This document shows, in pieces, positions 22,610 to 34,305 of a stretch of DNA of 64,000 nt (position 1 is the first letter of the stretch; each line of letters opens with the position of its first letter). The translations under genes and the position numbers were made by a program. Source of the stretch: Cyathus striatus (taxonomy: Eukaryota; Basidiomycota; Agaricomycetes; Agaricales; Nidulariaceae); contig JAOVFP010000009.1 in the NCBI GenBank assembly GCA_025738555.1, positions 1,736,001 through 1,800,000 on the forward strand. The letters are read 5' to 3'. The notes beneath the pieces were generated by a model. It was not told where the DNA came from and did no database searches. It saw only the letters and a list, made by a program, of their open reading frames with translations.

Positions 22610-23594
22610 TATCCACCCATGTAGTATATAGTTTATATCTACACCCATGTAGTATATAGTTTATATCTACACCCATGTAGTATATAGTTTATATCTACAC
22701 CCATGTAGTATATAGTTTATATCTACACCCATGTAGTATATAGTTTATATCTACACCCATGTAGTATATAGTTTATATCTACACCCATGTAGTATATAGT
22801 TTATATCTACACCCATGTAGTATATAGTTTATATCTACACCCATGTAGTATATAGTTTATATCTACACCCATGTAGTATATAGTTTATATCTACACCCAT
22901 GTAGTATATAGTTTATATCTACACCCATGTAGTATATAGTTTATATCTACACCCATGTAGTATATAGTTTATATCTACACCCATGTAGTATATAGTTTAT
23001 ATCTACACCCATGTAGTATATAGTTTATATCTACACCCATGTAGTATATAGTTTATATCTACACCCATGTAGTATATAGTTTATATCTACACCCATGTAG
23101 TATATAGTTTATATCTACACCCATGTAGTATATAGTTTATATCTACACCCATGTAGTATATAGTTTATATCTACACCCATGTAGTATATAGTTTATATCT
23201 ACACCCATGTAGTATATAGTTTATATCTACACCCATGTAGTATATAGTTTATATCTACACCCATGTAGTATATAGTTTATATCTACACCCATGTAGTATA
23301 TAGTTTATATCTACACCCATGTAGTATATAGTTTATATCTACACCCATGTAGTATATAGTTTATATCTACACCCATGTAGTATATAGTTTATATCTACAC
23401 CCATGTAGTATATAGTTTATATCTACACCCATGTAGTATATAGTTTATATCTACACCCATGTAGTATATAGTTTATATCTACACCCATGTAGTATATAGT
23501 TTATATCTACACCCATGTAGTATATAGTTTATATCTACACCCATGTAGTATATAGTTTATATCTACACCCATGTAGTATATAGTTTATATCTAC
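22610..23594. repeat. 28-bp minisatellite, about 35 units
   Basis: Near-perfect tandem copies with core CCCATGTAGTATATAG followed by TTTATATCTACA. It lies in the same position relative to the hairpin cassette as the 21-bp and 22-bp arrays, but is a different unit. Confidence 0.92.
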
Positions 23595-25837
23595 ACACAT
23601 CCATCCACATCAATCACCCATCACAAATATATATACCTGTATCATATATATCACTTTTTACAGCCCAAGAATTCCCCTCTACAGAATTATCTTCCATCAT
23701 ATATATCCCCCATGTTGTACATACCTATATCTGCACCCATGTTGATTTAAGACATACCTGTGATGTATATATTTTATATATTCTATATTGCCCATGTGTT
23801 ATATCATATATATCACATCCATCACTATTTACACATAAATTACATTATCAATCTACCTTTTATATATATGATATTATATATAACATCATCTTTTCATCAC
23901 AACCAACCTTGATTTCAGCAACCCCTTTCTTAAATTTTCACTATGAAACATGACTTTCTTGTGAAACAAAAGCAAAATACTGGGAAACCTGCTCACAAAA
24001 CAGGTGTCCAATAACACACTCATGTCATTTACATCTCCACACACCCTCACTACACACATCCACACACATCAATCACCCATCACCATTTACACTTAACTTA
24101 TATCACTTACATATCTCTTCTCCTACCACTCAATGTCAAAACCCAAACTTTATCAAACACACCATTAATTACTACTGTCCTAATCTTATATATCTACACC
24201 CGTGTGGTTATACATGATTATCTGTGATGAATACTGAGTATCAATCAGTTAGAGCTCCTTATAATTTATTGCACCTCATTTAGATTATATCTACACACAC
24301 TCATTCACATTGATCACCCATTGAATATCAATCAGTTAGAGCTCCCTTTAATTTATTGCACCTCATTTAGATTATATCTACACACACCCATTCACATTGA
24401 TCACCCATCGAGTATCAATGAGTTAGAGCTCCCTTTAATTTATTGCACCTGATTTAGATTATATCACCCATGTGGTATATATCATATTTTATAGCCCAAG
24501 AATTGCCCTGAATAACAGAGTCCCCATGTATATTATGTCTACACCCATGTTTAGTCTTCACTATTTTCATTCCCTTGAACAGAATAATTATATTTTAATC
24601 AATACTCCTATTTCTATTTATTACACTCAGAAACTGTCCCTCCTCAGGATATCCTATCTGATATACAGATTCTTTCTTTTGGTGAAGCCTTGATCTTCTG
24701 TTTGTTGTCCTACTCACAACAATTGCAGATCTCCCTGAAAAGGATGATCGTTTGCGCTCAGTTCACATTGATCTACTTCCACCCAATGCAATCTCCATTA
24801 ATCACAGCACATCCTCATGTGTCCTCCATTCTCACACAAAACACCATATTTACACCTGTGTAGTTTATATCTACACCCTCTGCAATGAATATTGAGTATC
24901 AATCAGTTAGACCTCCCTTTAATTTATTGCACCTCATTTAGGTTGTATCACCCATGTCATATATATCATATTTTATAGCCCAAGAATTGCCCTGAACAAT
25001 AGAGTCTTCCTCAATATTACACCTATTCCCATTTACACATAAATTATATCACAAATATATCTCAACCAATGTCCCTCTGCTATCAGTAATAAAAACCCAT
25101 GACATATATTGTATATATCACCTGTGTGGTATATATCATATAATCAACAAAAACTACACATTACCCACTATAAATTACCACACCACCCATCAAATACATC
25201 ATACTCCCATTCTTATCCACATAAATATCCTTATTTAATTGGAGTACCAATCCCTAGGGGGGAACACATTCCAGCACAATATAATTACAGTAAACAGCAC
25301 ATCACAACACCTCAATCTCTAATAAATACACTATAAATCACTGCAGCAGTCAACAAATATTCTATAATAATTGTTTATTTATAGCCCTATTAATATCCAC
25401 AAATATATACTGTATTATTGTCCTGCTAAAACTCAAGGGGGGAGGGGGGGAAAGGGAAAGAAATGAAGTGGCAGTAGCAAAACTCCAGCCATCAATCACC
25501 CATTGTGGCGTGCACATTCAAAAATGTTACTAATCTATATCCAAAACCTTTTCAAGATGCTTAGTCATTTGCATTGTTGAATATTGTTTGCATCCATCCC
25601 TTCTCAGCGGGGACCCCATCAAACTCATCCTAATTCGTTAGTGCTCAACCGAAAGCGGAACGGACACTCGTGCGCACACCAATTGAGCGAAATCGCCTTT
25701 TATGGTAATTTTTCTAATTCACACATCCCCAGTTTATCGAAAATACTAAAAACCGCTAAATTCCCACCCGTTTTCGGCCATTCCCACGCACCATTTAAAC
25801 CCAAATTCACATGCCTTCTCTCATTATATATAAGACA
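23595..25837. other. Non-coding dispersed repeat module 2
   Basis: AT-rich, no gene. A longer version of the module at 21009: GAGTATCAATCAGTTAGAG recurs near 24235, 24325, 24415 and 24895, with TTTATAGCCCAAGAATTGCC near 24490 and 24970 and GTGGCGTGCACA near 25505. From about 25550 it matches the Helitron copy E leader (as at 31325-31600). Confidence 0.6.
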
Positions 25838-26013
25838 AGCTTTACACCTGTGCTCTGCTACGGGAACGGGAGCCTGTCGGCTCCCTCCTCCGCTCCACAC
25901 AGATGACAGCTTGCTGTGGGGCTGCGCCCCCCAGACCCCCCACTTCTTAATCCCAGTTCAAAGGCTGAGGGGCTGCGCCCCCAGACCCCCGCTTTTTTCT
26001 CTCTTGGGGGGTT
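25838..26013. repeat. GC-hairpin cassette 4, truncated at a Helitron junction
   Basis: The cassette runs normally to GGGGGGTTGCAC and then jumps into Helitron Rep sequence (GCTCCAACACCTCC). The expected CCCCCCAAACCCC tail is missing. Confidence 0.75.
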
Positions 26014-28286
26014 GCACGCTCCAACACCTCCTGCACATCTTCAGCATTCTGATCATATATAACAGACTGCTCATTTGGAAGATGAATTGACAGCCAAACC
26101 ACATTTGGGACCTCCTCATGCAATTTAAATGCAAACAGTCACCACAGAGCCTCACAGGGAGAGACATAGCGAGCATCAAAGAATGTCTTCATCTCATTCA
26201 GTTCCTGTGAAAACTCCACTGTAGCACGATCATGGCCTTTGAAAATGTACTTGTAAATGTACTTGATGGCCTTGATGGATGCAATGCATTCAACATTAAT
26301 ATGGCACCTGTACTTCCATGACAGATATTGGTTGTATGGCACAACCCAGCAGTTATTCACTGGGGTCCCATCCCTGGTCATGGGCTGAAATCTTGTGATC
26401 TCCCTCCTTCTCAGAACAGAATATGAATCATCTGTGATGATGGTCTCATCCCGATAAGCCTTTGGAAATCCCTTTGAGCACTTGCCTCCCTCCATGCATG
26501 ACTGATTGCTGCCAGGACCACAGGGTTTGTGAATCATGGTTCTCAGAATCAAATTATACAGCTCAGGTTCAGTCTCAGGATCAGGAAGTTCAGCAGTGAT
26601 CATGCTGTCAATATCCTCTGGAGTGTGCAACTTGTCCTCAGGAGCCACAAACACAATTAAATGCATATGTGGCAGTCCACGCTTCTGGTATTCAATGGTA
26701 TGGATATGTGCAACACATTGCCCAAAGATGCCCTCCTGGTAGATATCTTGGATGATCTGCTGCTGGATTTGACGAAACACCCGAACCACAATATCTGGCC
26801 GATCATGAGCTTCCACTCCATCAGGCAAGGCACTCTTCACATCTGGGTGATGGGGATCCATGGTCACTGTGAGGAAATAGTCTGGAAACTTAAAGTGGCG
26901 ATTGATAGCCAGTGCATCCTGACAGTTCTGCTGCATGAATCGAGTACTTCCTGCAAAACTCGATGGAATGATCACCCTTCTCCCAAGTTCCTCCCCTTGC
27001 ACATCTGGATTAACTGCAATGGCATCCACTATTCCCTGATAGGTTTCAGCACGAATCTCTGGTTGATGACCATCAATCCAACGCAACCGACCCTGCTCAG
27101 TGCATGCCCATGTATCCACACTATACTCCTGAAAGAGCTTCTTTGTCCTGAATTGATGAAGATTCTCACCAATACGTGGATGGATGTAGTAGCGAAAGTG
27201 CTCAATTTGTGAGACATGCTTGCACTTCTTGGTTGTGGGTGCATCCTCCTCCTCTCCTGGTTGCCTGTTGGGCACATGATCCACATTATCGACCTCATCC
27301 ACACCATGATATAGAATGCCTGGCTGCCATCCAAGTTGACCTTGTGGAAACAGGATTGGATAGTGAAATGGCCAATACATAGCATTCACCTCACTGATTC
27401 TCTCCAGTGCACCATCAAGGCGATGCATGATGACCTTGCAAGGTCCCTCCACTCGATCACCATCACCAAGCAGAAGAACTGCAATCTCATTTGCTGTTGG
27501 AACATTGTATCTCCGTCAGTCTGTGCCTACAGGACAACATATGGCAAGGTGAAAATTGTGAGCAGGGTTATTGTTCTGTATTTCCTGATAGGCCTTCCGA
27601 TAGACTGATGCACCTGGATAATGACGATAGAGAACATCTTCCAATATTCTCATGACATTCACATCCATGTTAAGACGACGATTTGCAGGATGGCCATTAA
27701 TTCGATCCTGAGGTGAAGGTGCCTCAGCTGGATCATGAATGTAGAGCTGAGCATATTTTCTGGGAAGACCTTGGCGAGGTAGAAGTGATCCAGCAAAATG
27801 TGTAACTTGACCTCCAATTTTGAAAACATATGGACCTCCAGCCTGGATGGAAGCATTTCTCTCAACTGCCATGGATGTCATGGCAAAGGCACAGTTGTAT
27901 TGATGAATATTGTCTTGGAAATTCTTGTTTCCATCCTTTGCAAGCAGCTCTGTCAACTCTCTTGGAGATTGACCCCAAGTTGGAAGTTTAACCTTTCCAG
28001 TCAGACAGCAACTTCCAAATTGAAGATGCTCCCTGGTGGATGCAGTCAAACACTCAGCTTTCCAGTGCAAGGCATTGCAGTCAGGGCAGACATCAGTGAA
28101 TGGCCCAAGAGTGAATTTTGGCCAGTTGTGATCAAATGGTTGGCGAGCAATAGGAACATGTACAGGAGGTGGTGGTGGAGTTGGTGGGGGAGGAGTTGGA
28201 GGAATATCTGGCACATATATAACCATCATGTTCCATTGATGGAACTGAAGAGGTGGAGGAGGTGGAACTGCAGGTCTTGGATTTGG
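26014..28286 (-). pseudogene. Helitron Rep exon, copy E, truncated and with two stops
   Basis: The exon starts at 28286 after a 49-bp intron (28287-28335 region). It contains HUH PHMHL (about 26658-26672) and KYIYKYIFK (about 26240-26270), both intact. Two stops, at 26139 and 27516, are TGA where the other copies have CGA (or CAA at the first site in copy C). It also lacks the PPVYVEWGN segment that begins this exon in A and C. The 3' end is cut at the cassette junction, losing the rest of Rep and all of the helicase. Confidence 0.88.
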
Positions 28287-28336
28287 CTGTAATAAGAATT
28301 AATATAATGAAGGTAGTAGCAATGTTTTATACATAC

Positions 28337-30272
28337 TGCATGAATTTGTTGATGAAATTGAAATTGTAGAAATAGGGGGGGTGGAGGTGGAACTGGTGGA
28401 GCAGGGGGAACAGGGGGAGCATGAATTTCAGGAAATAGATGATATCGTGGAGCAGGAGCAGGAGCATGATGCATCCATTGTAGATTACGGTGATTTTCTT
28501 GATCATTTTGAAGTGGAAGAGGGGGAGTGACAACTGTATAATTTTGAAATTCCATGGGGGGTGGTGAATTACGAATGGGAGTATGAACAGGAACAGGAGC
28601 AGGAGCAGGAGCAGGAGCATTCACTTGAAATGGTTGAATAGGAATGGGGGCAGGGGCAGGAGCAGGAGCATTCAACATGATACCTGGAGGAACTTGTTGA
28701 TTAACTCTAAAGGCACGAAAAGGAGCAGGGACAGGAGTATTCCATTGAAAATTTTCAGGAGCAAGAGCAATATGAGGACCATTTATCTTTGAACATTATT
28801 TAAAATAGTTAACTGATACATTTTAAAGAATCACATACTGGCAGGGGATTGAGATATTGGGCAGGAGGCATCCATAGAATACCTTGGTTATTTCCAGCCA
28901 TGAATTGAGCATTCTGCTGCACATTTGGAATAGGAACAGGGGGAGGAGGAAGGATAACTTCAGGAATAGCAATGGGAGGAGGAGTGATTGGTTGTTGAAT
29001 ATCTGCAGCCCATCGCACATCTCGAGGGGGAATGTTTGGGGGAGGAGTGGCTTCAACAATGATTGGATGATCCCATTGCACATTTTGAACAGCTGGGGAG
29101 GAGGTGTATTAATGTGGGGAATGTTTTGTGGGGGAATAGCAGGGGGGGGTGGGGAAACATCTGCAGCCCATTGCACATCCAGAGGTGGGTTATTGGGCTG
29201 AGGAACATCTTCTACAATAACAGGATCATTCCAATGAATCTGGGGAGCAGCAGCAGGGACTGGTGGATTCATGAGAGGAATAATTTGAGGTCCAGTGTGA
29301 TTCTGAAGAGCATCTGCAGGGGGCAGTGGATCCATGTGAGGAATATGCTGTGGTGGAATGTTTTGTAGGGGAATAGCAGGAGGGGGTGGTGGAATGTGAT
29401 CAGGCCATTGAATAGTTTGAACTTGATTATGTGCATGAATGACATCAGCAACAATTGGAGGATTCCATTGTAAATTTTTATGAATCTGAGGGGCTGGATT
29501 TGCCCTTTCCTCATTGATGCCCTGACCTTGTTGCAGACCTGGTGTATTTAATTCACCATCTTCCCCACCCTGACCTCCTCCTCTTCCTCTTCTCCTTCCC
29601 CTTCCCCTTCCAATGGGTGGAAGAAGGGGAGGAAGATCAGCACGCATTGCTTCCAAATCAGCAGGACAATAGTGATAAGCAGGTGGGACTGGTGCATTTA
29701 TGGGAAGAATATTTTGTGGCACTATATTGTTCTGAGGGGCAGCCACAGGCAGGGGTGCATTCACATGAGGAATAAGAGGTTGTGGTGGAATGGCACCAAC
29801 CCATTGAAAAGTTTGAGGGTGATGAGGTGGCTGAATTGCCTCTGCAACCATGGGAAGATTCCACTGTATAACTGGCTGATTTTCAGGAGCTGGAGTACGT
29901 TCCACAGGGAGTGGGAGATTAGCATTATTTCTCCCTCCCTGAGCTGTAGCTGTAGCTGTACCTCTTCCCCTTCCTTGATGGCGAGTTGAACCACCCTGCA
30001 TACTTGATTCACCATTTCCTCCACCCTGACCTCTTCCTCTTCCTCTACCCCTACCCCTACCCCTTCCCCTGCCAATAGGTGGCACAATGGGAGGAAGGCT
30101 CATGCGCCAGGCCTCCAAATCAGCAGGTAGATGGGGATACAGAGGCTGGGCAGAGGCACCTGCAGCAGGCAGAAGTTCCTGTCTATTTTCAGGGGTGTCC
30201 AATTCACGTAACTCACACTCAGCCTGCCGTGCATTTTGGCGTGCCTGCTCAGCAGTGCTGATGGGAGTTGAC
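28337..30272 (-). pseudogene. N-terminal exons of Helitron protein, copy E, with a frameshift
   Basis: Exon 30272-28839, intron 28787-28838, exon 28786-28337. It has the same two PADL..LPP..PPIGRGRGR modules as A and C, but with extra Pro-rich units and a longer first Gly/Arg tract. A length change in a G-run near 29090-29100 shifts the frame relative to A and C; the correct frame resumes downstream to the exon end. The second exon is a distinct Pro/Ala-rich version. Confidence 0.6.
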
Positions 30273-31606
30273 CTTTTATAGAATGATCAGTACGCATCCT
30301 GCTCACACATTAAGAAGCAAAATCACATACATGGATGCCACTGAATTTGTTCTGTACCTTGTGAATAAATAGGGCAGTTATTTGGTCCAGCTGGGCTATC
30401 CCAATGACACAGAGAAAAAAAAGGCGAAATCGGTGGAAACAGCAGTAGTTGAAAGTGGAGCTACTTCCTAAAGAGGAAGGGGGGCAACTGAAAAATGTGC
30501 CACACCAATCTCCCTACACACTGCGCACAGAGAGCGGTCCCAACTCTAAAAGAGCTGTGTAGCAACTGGCAAACACTTGTAAAGAGAGGCCAGGTAGGTA
30601 GGACTTCACTGCACTTCACCTTGGTCTGCCAATTCTCCTGCCACTGTAATGCCTGAGACGGCTGCAGCAAAAAACACAATCCCTACTTAATACACAAACA
30701 AAGATCACAGAGAAGCCAGAGAGCCAGAGAGCCAGAGAGCCAAAGTCCAGAGCCAAGAGCACAGAGCCTAGAGCCAAGAGCCAAGAGCCAAGAGCCAAAA
30801 GTCCAAGGGTCCAGAGGTCCAGAGTACCTGTTAAAAAAAAAAAAACACCAAAAACTCGCAGAAATGTGAGGAGAAACACTATAGAACAGTGCAGTAGCTG
30901 CCAAAAAATGCGAAAATTCAGTCAACATGAAGCAATAATGTCCCTAAACACATACAGTAGGATGGTGAGGTCAAAAAATAAAGGGGGGGAAAGTGGAGGG
31001 AGCAAAAGATCCAAAAGGTAGCTGTATTTTTATTATTTTTAAAATAAAAAATAGCCAAAAACTCGCAAGAATGCAAAGAATGCACTATAGAATGGTGGCA
31101 GGGGCTGCCAAAAAATCCGAAAATTCAGTCAGCAAGAGGCAATGTTGTACATAAACACTTACAGTGTGATTGGGGGGGCAAAAAATCGAGGGGGAGAGGG
31201 AGAAAGTGGGGGGGAGGAGGGGAAAGGGCAGGAGCACAGCATCAGTGCAGCATGCATCAAATGCGGCACAGCACATTGCCTCAGATTTGCTTAATAATCT
31301 ACTTAATAATGCACTTGGCCCACCTTTTCAGGATGCTTAGTCATTTAACTTGTTGAGCATCGTTTGCAATCCATCTGTTTCGAGCACGGAGCTCCTCAAG
31401 GCCCATCCCAATTCGTAAGCACTCAACCGTAAGCGGACGGGTGCGCGCGCGCACATCAATTGAGTGAAAATCGCCTTGTATGGTAATGCTTCTATTTCAC
31501 ACGTCCCCAGTTTATCTAAAATACTAAATACCGCCTAATTTCCCATCCCCACACACCATCTATACCTCAAATTCCCAGGCCTTGTCTCATTATATATAGA
31601 CAAGCT
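30273..31606 (-). other. Helitron 5' leader, copy E
   Basis: Matches the leaders of A and C over the gene-proximal ~1 kb, including the AG-rich repeats (30710-30800) and ~205-bp duplication (units near 30847 and 31052). The distal part (31325-31600) differs from A and C but matches 25550-25837. No independent gene seen. Confidence 0.5.
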
Positions 31607-31798
31607 TTACACCTGTGCTCCGCTATGGGTACGGGAGCATGTTGGCTCCCTCCTCCGCTCCACACAGATGACAGCTTGCTGTGGGGCTGCGCCCCCCAGA
31701 CCCCCCGCTTCTTAATCCCAGTTCCAAAGGCTGAGGGGCTGCGCCCCCAGACCCCCGCTTTTTTTCTTCTTGGGGGGTTGCACCCCCCAAACCCCCTG
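31607..31798. repeat. GC-hairpin cassette 5
   Basis: Same hairpin chain as at 7333 and 20540, complete, followed directly by a 22-bp minisatellite. Confidence 0.75.
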
Positions 31799-31835
31799 CT
31801 GACCCATGGCAAATATATCTACCCATGTATTTTAT

Positions 31836-32127
31836 ATCTACACCCGTGTAGGTTCATATCTACACCCGTGTAGGTTCATATCTACACCCGTGTAGGTTCA
31901 TATCTACACCCGTGTAGGTTCATATCTACACCCGTGTAGGTTCATATCTACACCCGTGTAGGTTCATATCTACACCCGTGTAGGTTCATATCTACACCCG
32001 TGTAGGTTCATATCTACACCCGTGTAGGTTCATATCTACACCCGTGTAGGTTCATATCTACACCCGTGTAGGTTCATATCTACACCCGTGTAGGTTCATA
32101 TCTACACCCGTGTAGGTTCATATCTAC
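31836..32127. repeat. 22-bp minisatellite, about 13 units
   Basis: Near-perfect copies with core ACACCCGTGTAGGTTC and ATATCT. It shares ATCTACACCCGTGT with the 21-bp array at 20770. Confidence 0.9.
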
Positions 32128-32378
32128 AGTCTGAACTATGCTTATCTTTTTCATCACAACCAACTTTGCATTTCAGCAACCCCTTTCTTAAATTCTGCTA
32201 TCAAATGTGGCTTTCTGGTGAAACAAAACAAAATACTGGAAAACCTGCTCACAAAACAGGTGTGCAATAACACTTACTGGGTATCAATTACTCATCAATG
32301 GTCTCTAGACTCTAAGTATCCCATACATTCAGAAACCATCCCTCCTCAGTATATATCCTATCTGATATACACATTCTT
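32128..32378. other. Non-coding repeat module 3 (start only)
   Basis: Matches 21020-21270 (CATCACAACCAAC, CAGCAACCCCTTTC, TATCTGATATACACATTCTT) and is then cut by the hAT-like element at 32379. Confidence 0.65.
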
Positions 32379-33955
32379 CAGTAATTTACACTCCCCCAAG
32401 AGGTCTGTACGGATCCGTACAGACCCGTACAGACCTGTATAGATACCATACAGAATTTATATAGTAGCTATTATTATCATTAGAGGTCATTATTCTATAT
32501 GGATTCCATACATATTCTGCATGAATTCTGTGTGGATTTATGCATTGCTGCCTTGTCACACATGTCAAGTGTAACCCTAGGTGAAAAGCGTCACACTATA
32601 CAAAATCCATGATACACTCAATATATAGTATCATTCTCAATGCATAGTATCACACTTAATGCATAGTGTCACACTTAATGCATACTGTCATGCTTAATGC
32701 ATACTGTCACACTCAACACTTAGTGTCACACTTAATGCATAGTGTCATGTTTAATGTATAGTGTCACGCTTAGTCACACTCAACACTTAGTGTCACGCTT
32801 AGTCACACTCAACACCTAGTGTCACACTCAACGCTTAGTGTCACACTTAATGCATAGTGTCACGCTTAGTCACACTCAACACCTAGTATCACACTCAACG
32901 CTTAGTGTCACACTCAACGCTTAGTGTCACACTCAATGCTTAGTGTCACACTTAATGCATAGTGTCATGTTTAATGTATAGTATCACACTCAACACTTAG
33001 TGTCACGCTTAGTCACACTCAATACCTAGTGTCACACTCAACACCTAGTGTCACGCTTAATGCATAGTGTCACGCTTAATGCATAGTGTCACACTCAACA
33101 CCTAGTGTCACGCTTATAGTGTCACATTTAATGTATAGTGTCACACTCAACACCTAGTATCACCCTCAACACCTAGTGTCACGCTTATAGTGTCACATTT
33201 AATGTATAGTGTCACACTCAACACCTAGTATCACCCTCAACACCTAGTGTCACGCTTATAGTGTCACATTTAACGTATAGTGTCACACTCAACACCTAGT
33301 GTCACGCTTAATGCATAGTGTCACACTCAACACCTAGTGTCACGCTTATAGTGTCACATTTAACGTATAGTGTCACACTCAACACCTGGTATCACCCTCA
33401 ACACCTAGTGTCACGCTTATAGTGTCACATTTAATGTATAGTGTCACACTCAACACCTAGTATCACCCTCAACACCTAGTGTCACGCTTATAGTGTCACA
33501 TTTAACGTATAGTGTCACACTCAACACCTAGTGTCACATTTAATGTATAGTGTCACACTCAACACCTAGTATCACACTCAACACCTAGTGTCACGCTTAT
33601 AGTGTCACATTTAACATATAGTGTCACACTCAACACCTAGTATCACACTCAACACCTAGTGTCATGCTTAATGCAGAGTGTCACATGCAAGGAAATAAGT
33701 ATAATAAAATTCTGTACAGATTCTGTACAGAATCTGTACAGAATTTTCAGGTCTGTAATGCGGAATTCCGAGGAATTCTGCGTAATCCGTACGGAATTTT
33801 CGGAATCTGTGCGGAATCTGTACAGACCCAAAAAAACCTCTGCCAAAATGAAAAAAATCTGTGCAGATTCCGCACGGACTCCGAAAATTCCGTACGGATT
33901 CCGCACGGATTCCGCGCGGATCCGTACAGAACACATGGCTAAGTGTAAAGAGCTC
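32379..33955. mobile_element. hAT-like element, 1577 bp, expanded relative, without a target duplication
   Basis: Inverted orientation relative to 15303-15852: it starts CAGTAATTTACACTCCCCC and ends, inverted, GAGCTCTTTACACTTAGCC. Both ends and the CCGTACGG subterminal repeats (33720-33935) match the small copy. The flanks (CATTCTT and TAATTAAG) show no 8-bp duplication, and the left flank belongs to a dispersed repeat while the right does not. No transposase. Confidence 0.75.
32565..33690. repeat. Internal TGTCAC minisatellite of the hAT-like element
   Basis: Dozens of ~16-25-bp units of the forms GTGTCACACTCAACACCTA, GTGTCACGCTTA and TAGTGTCACATTTAA in higher-order order (repeat blocks of roughly 100 bp are visible at 33120-33480). 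The 15.3-kb copy has only a few units, so most of the extra 1 kb is this array. Confidence 0.88.
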
Positions 33956-34305
33956 TAATTAAGACACTAAATCGCCTGCGACCTTTCAATTAGATCAATA
34001 TTACCAGAAAACCATATAGGCTTGAACACACCAATTGTTGAGAATGTTGTACCTGTACTATTGCAATCCAGTAGTTACACACTTATTCTCATTTTTATTT
34101 CTTCTATTGAAGTTATATATGACTTTAACAATTTTCATGTACTTTACTACATTGTCCCTTCATGCTCAAATTATTATTTTTCTTCCTCTATGTATGTTGT
34201 AAAAAGTACCATTGTTCAAAGAGTAAAGCAAAATTACTATTGCATGGCCCCATCTCTTCAGAATAAGTATATCATTTTATTTAGACATTGCTATTGAAAA
34301 AAATA
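33956..34305. other. Gene-free flank
   Basis: AT-rich sequence between the hAT-like element and the 3' end of the decayed host gene, probably its 3' untranslated region. Nothing else recognisable. Confidence 0.5.

Larger units (their letters stand above)
26014..31798 (-). mobile_element. Helitron copy E, 3' truncated (no helicase)
   Basis: Minus-strand Helitron with leader, N-terminal exons and most of the Rep exon. The helicase half is absent: the sequence ends inside the Rep exon at about 26014, fused to a hairpin cassette. It differs more from A and C than those two differ from each other, including different Pro-rich tracts and a different exon boundary near 28286, so it is an older or separate subfamily member. 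Confidence 0.8.

Noticed and set aside
20770..23594. Possible CRISPR array
   Set aside because: Units are contiguous identical repeats without variable spacers, and the genome is eukaryotic.
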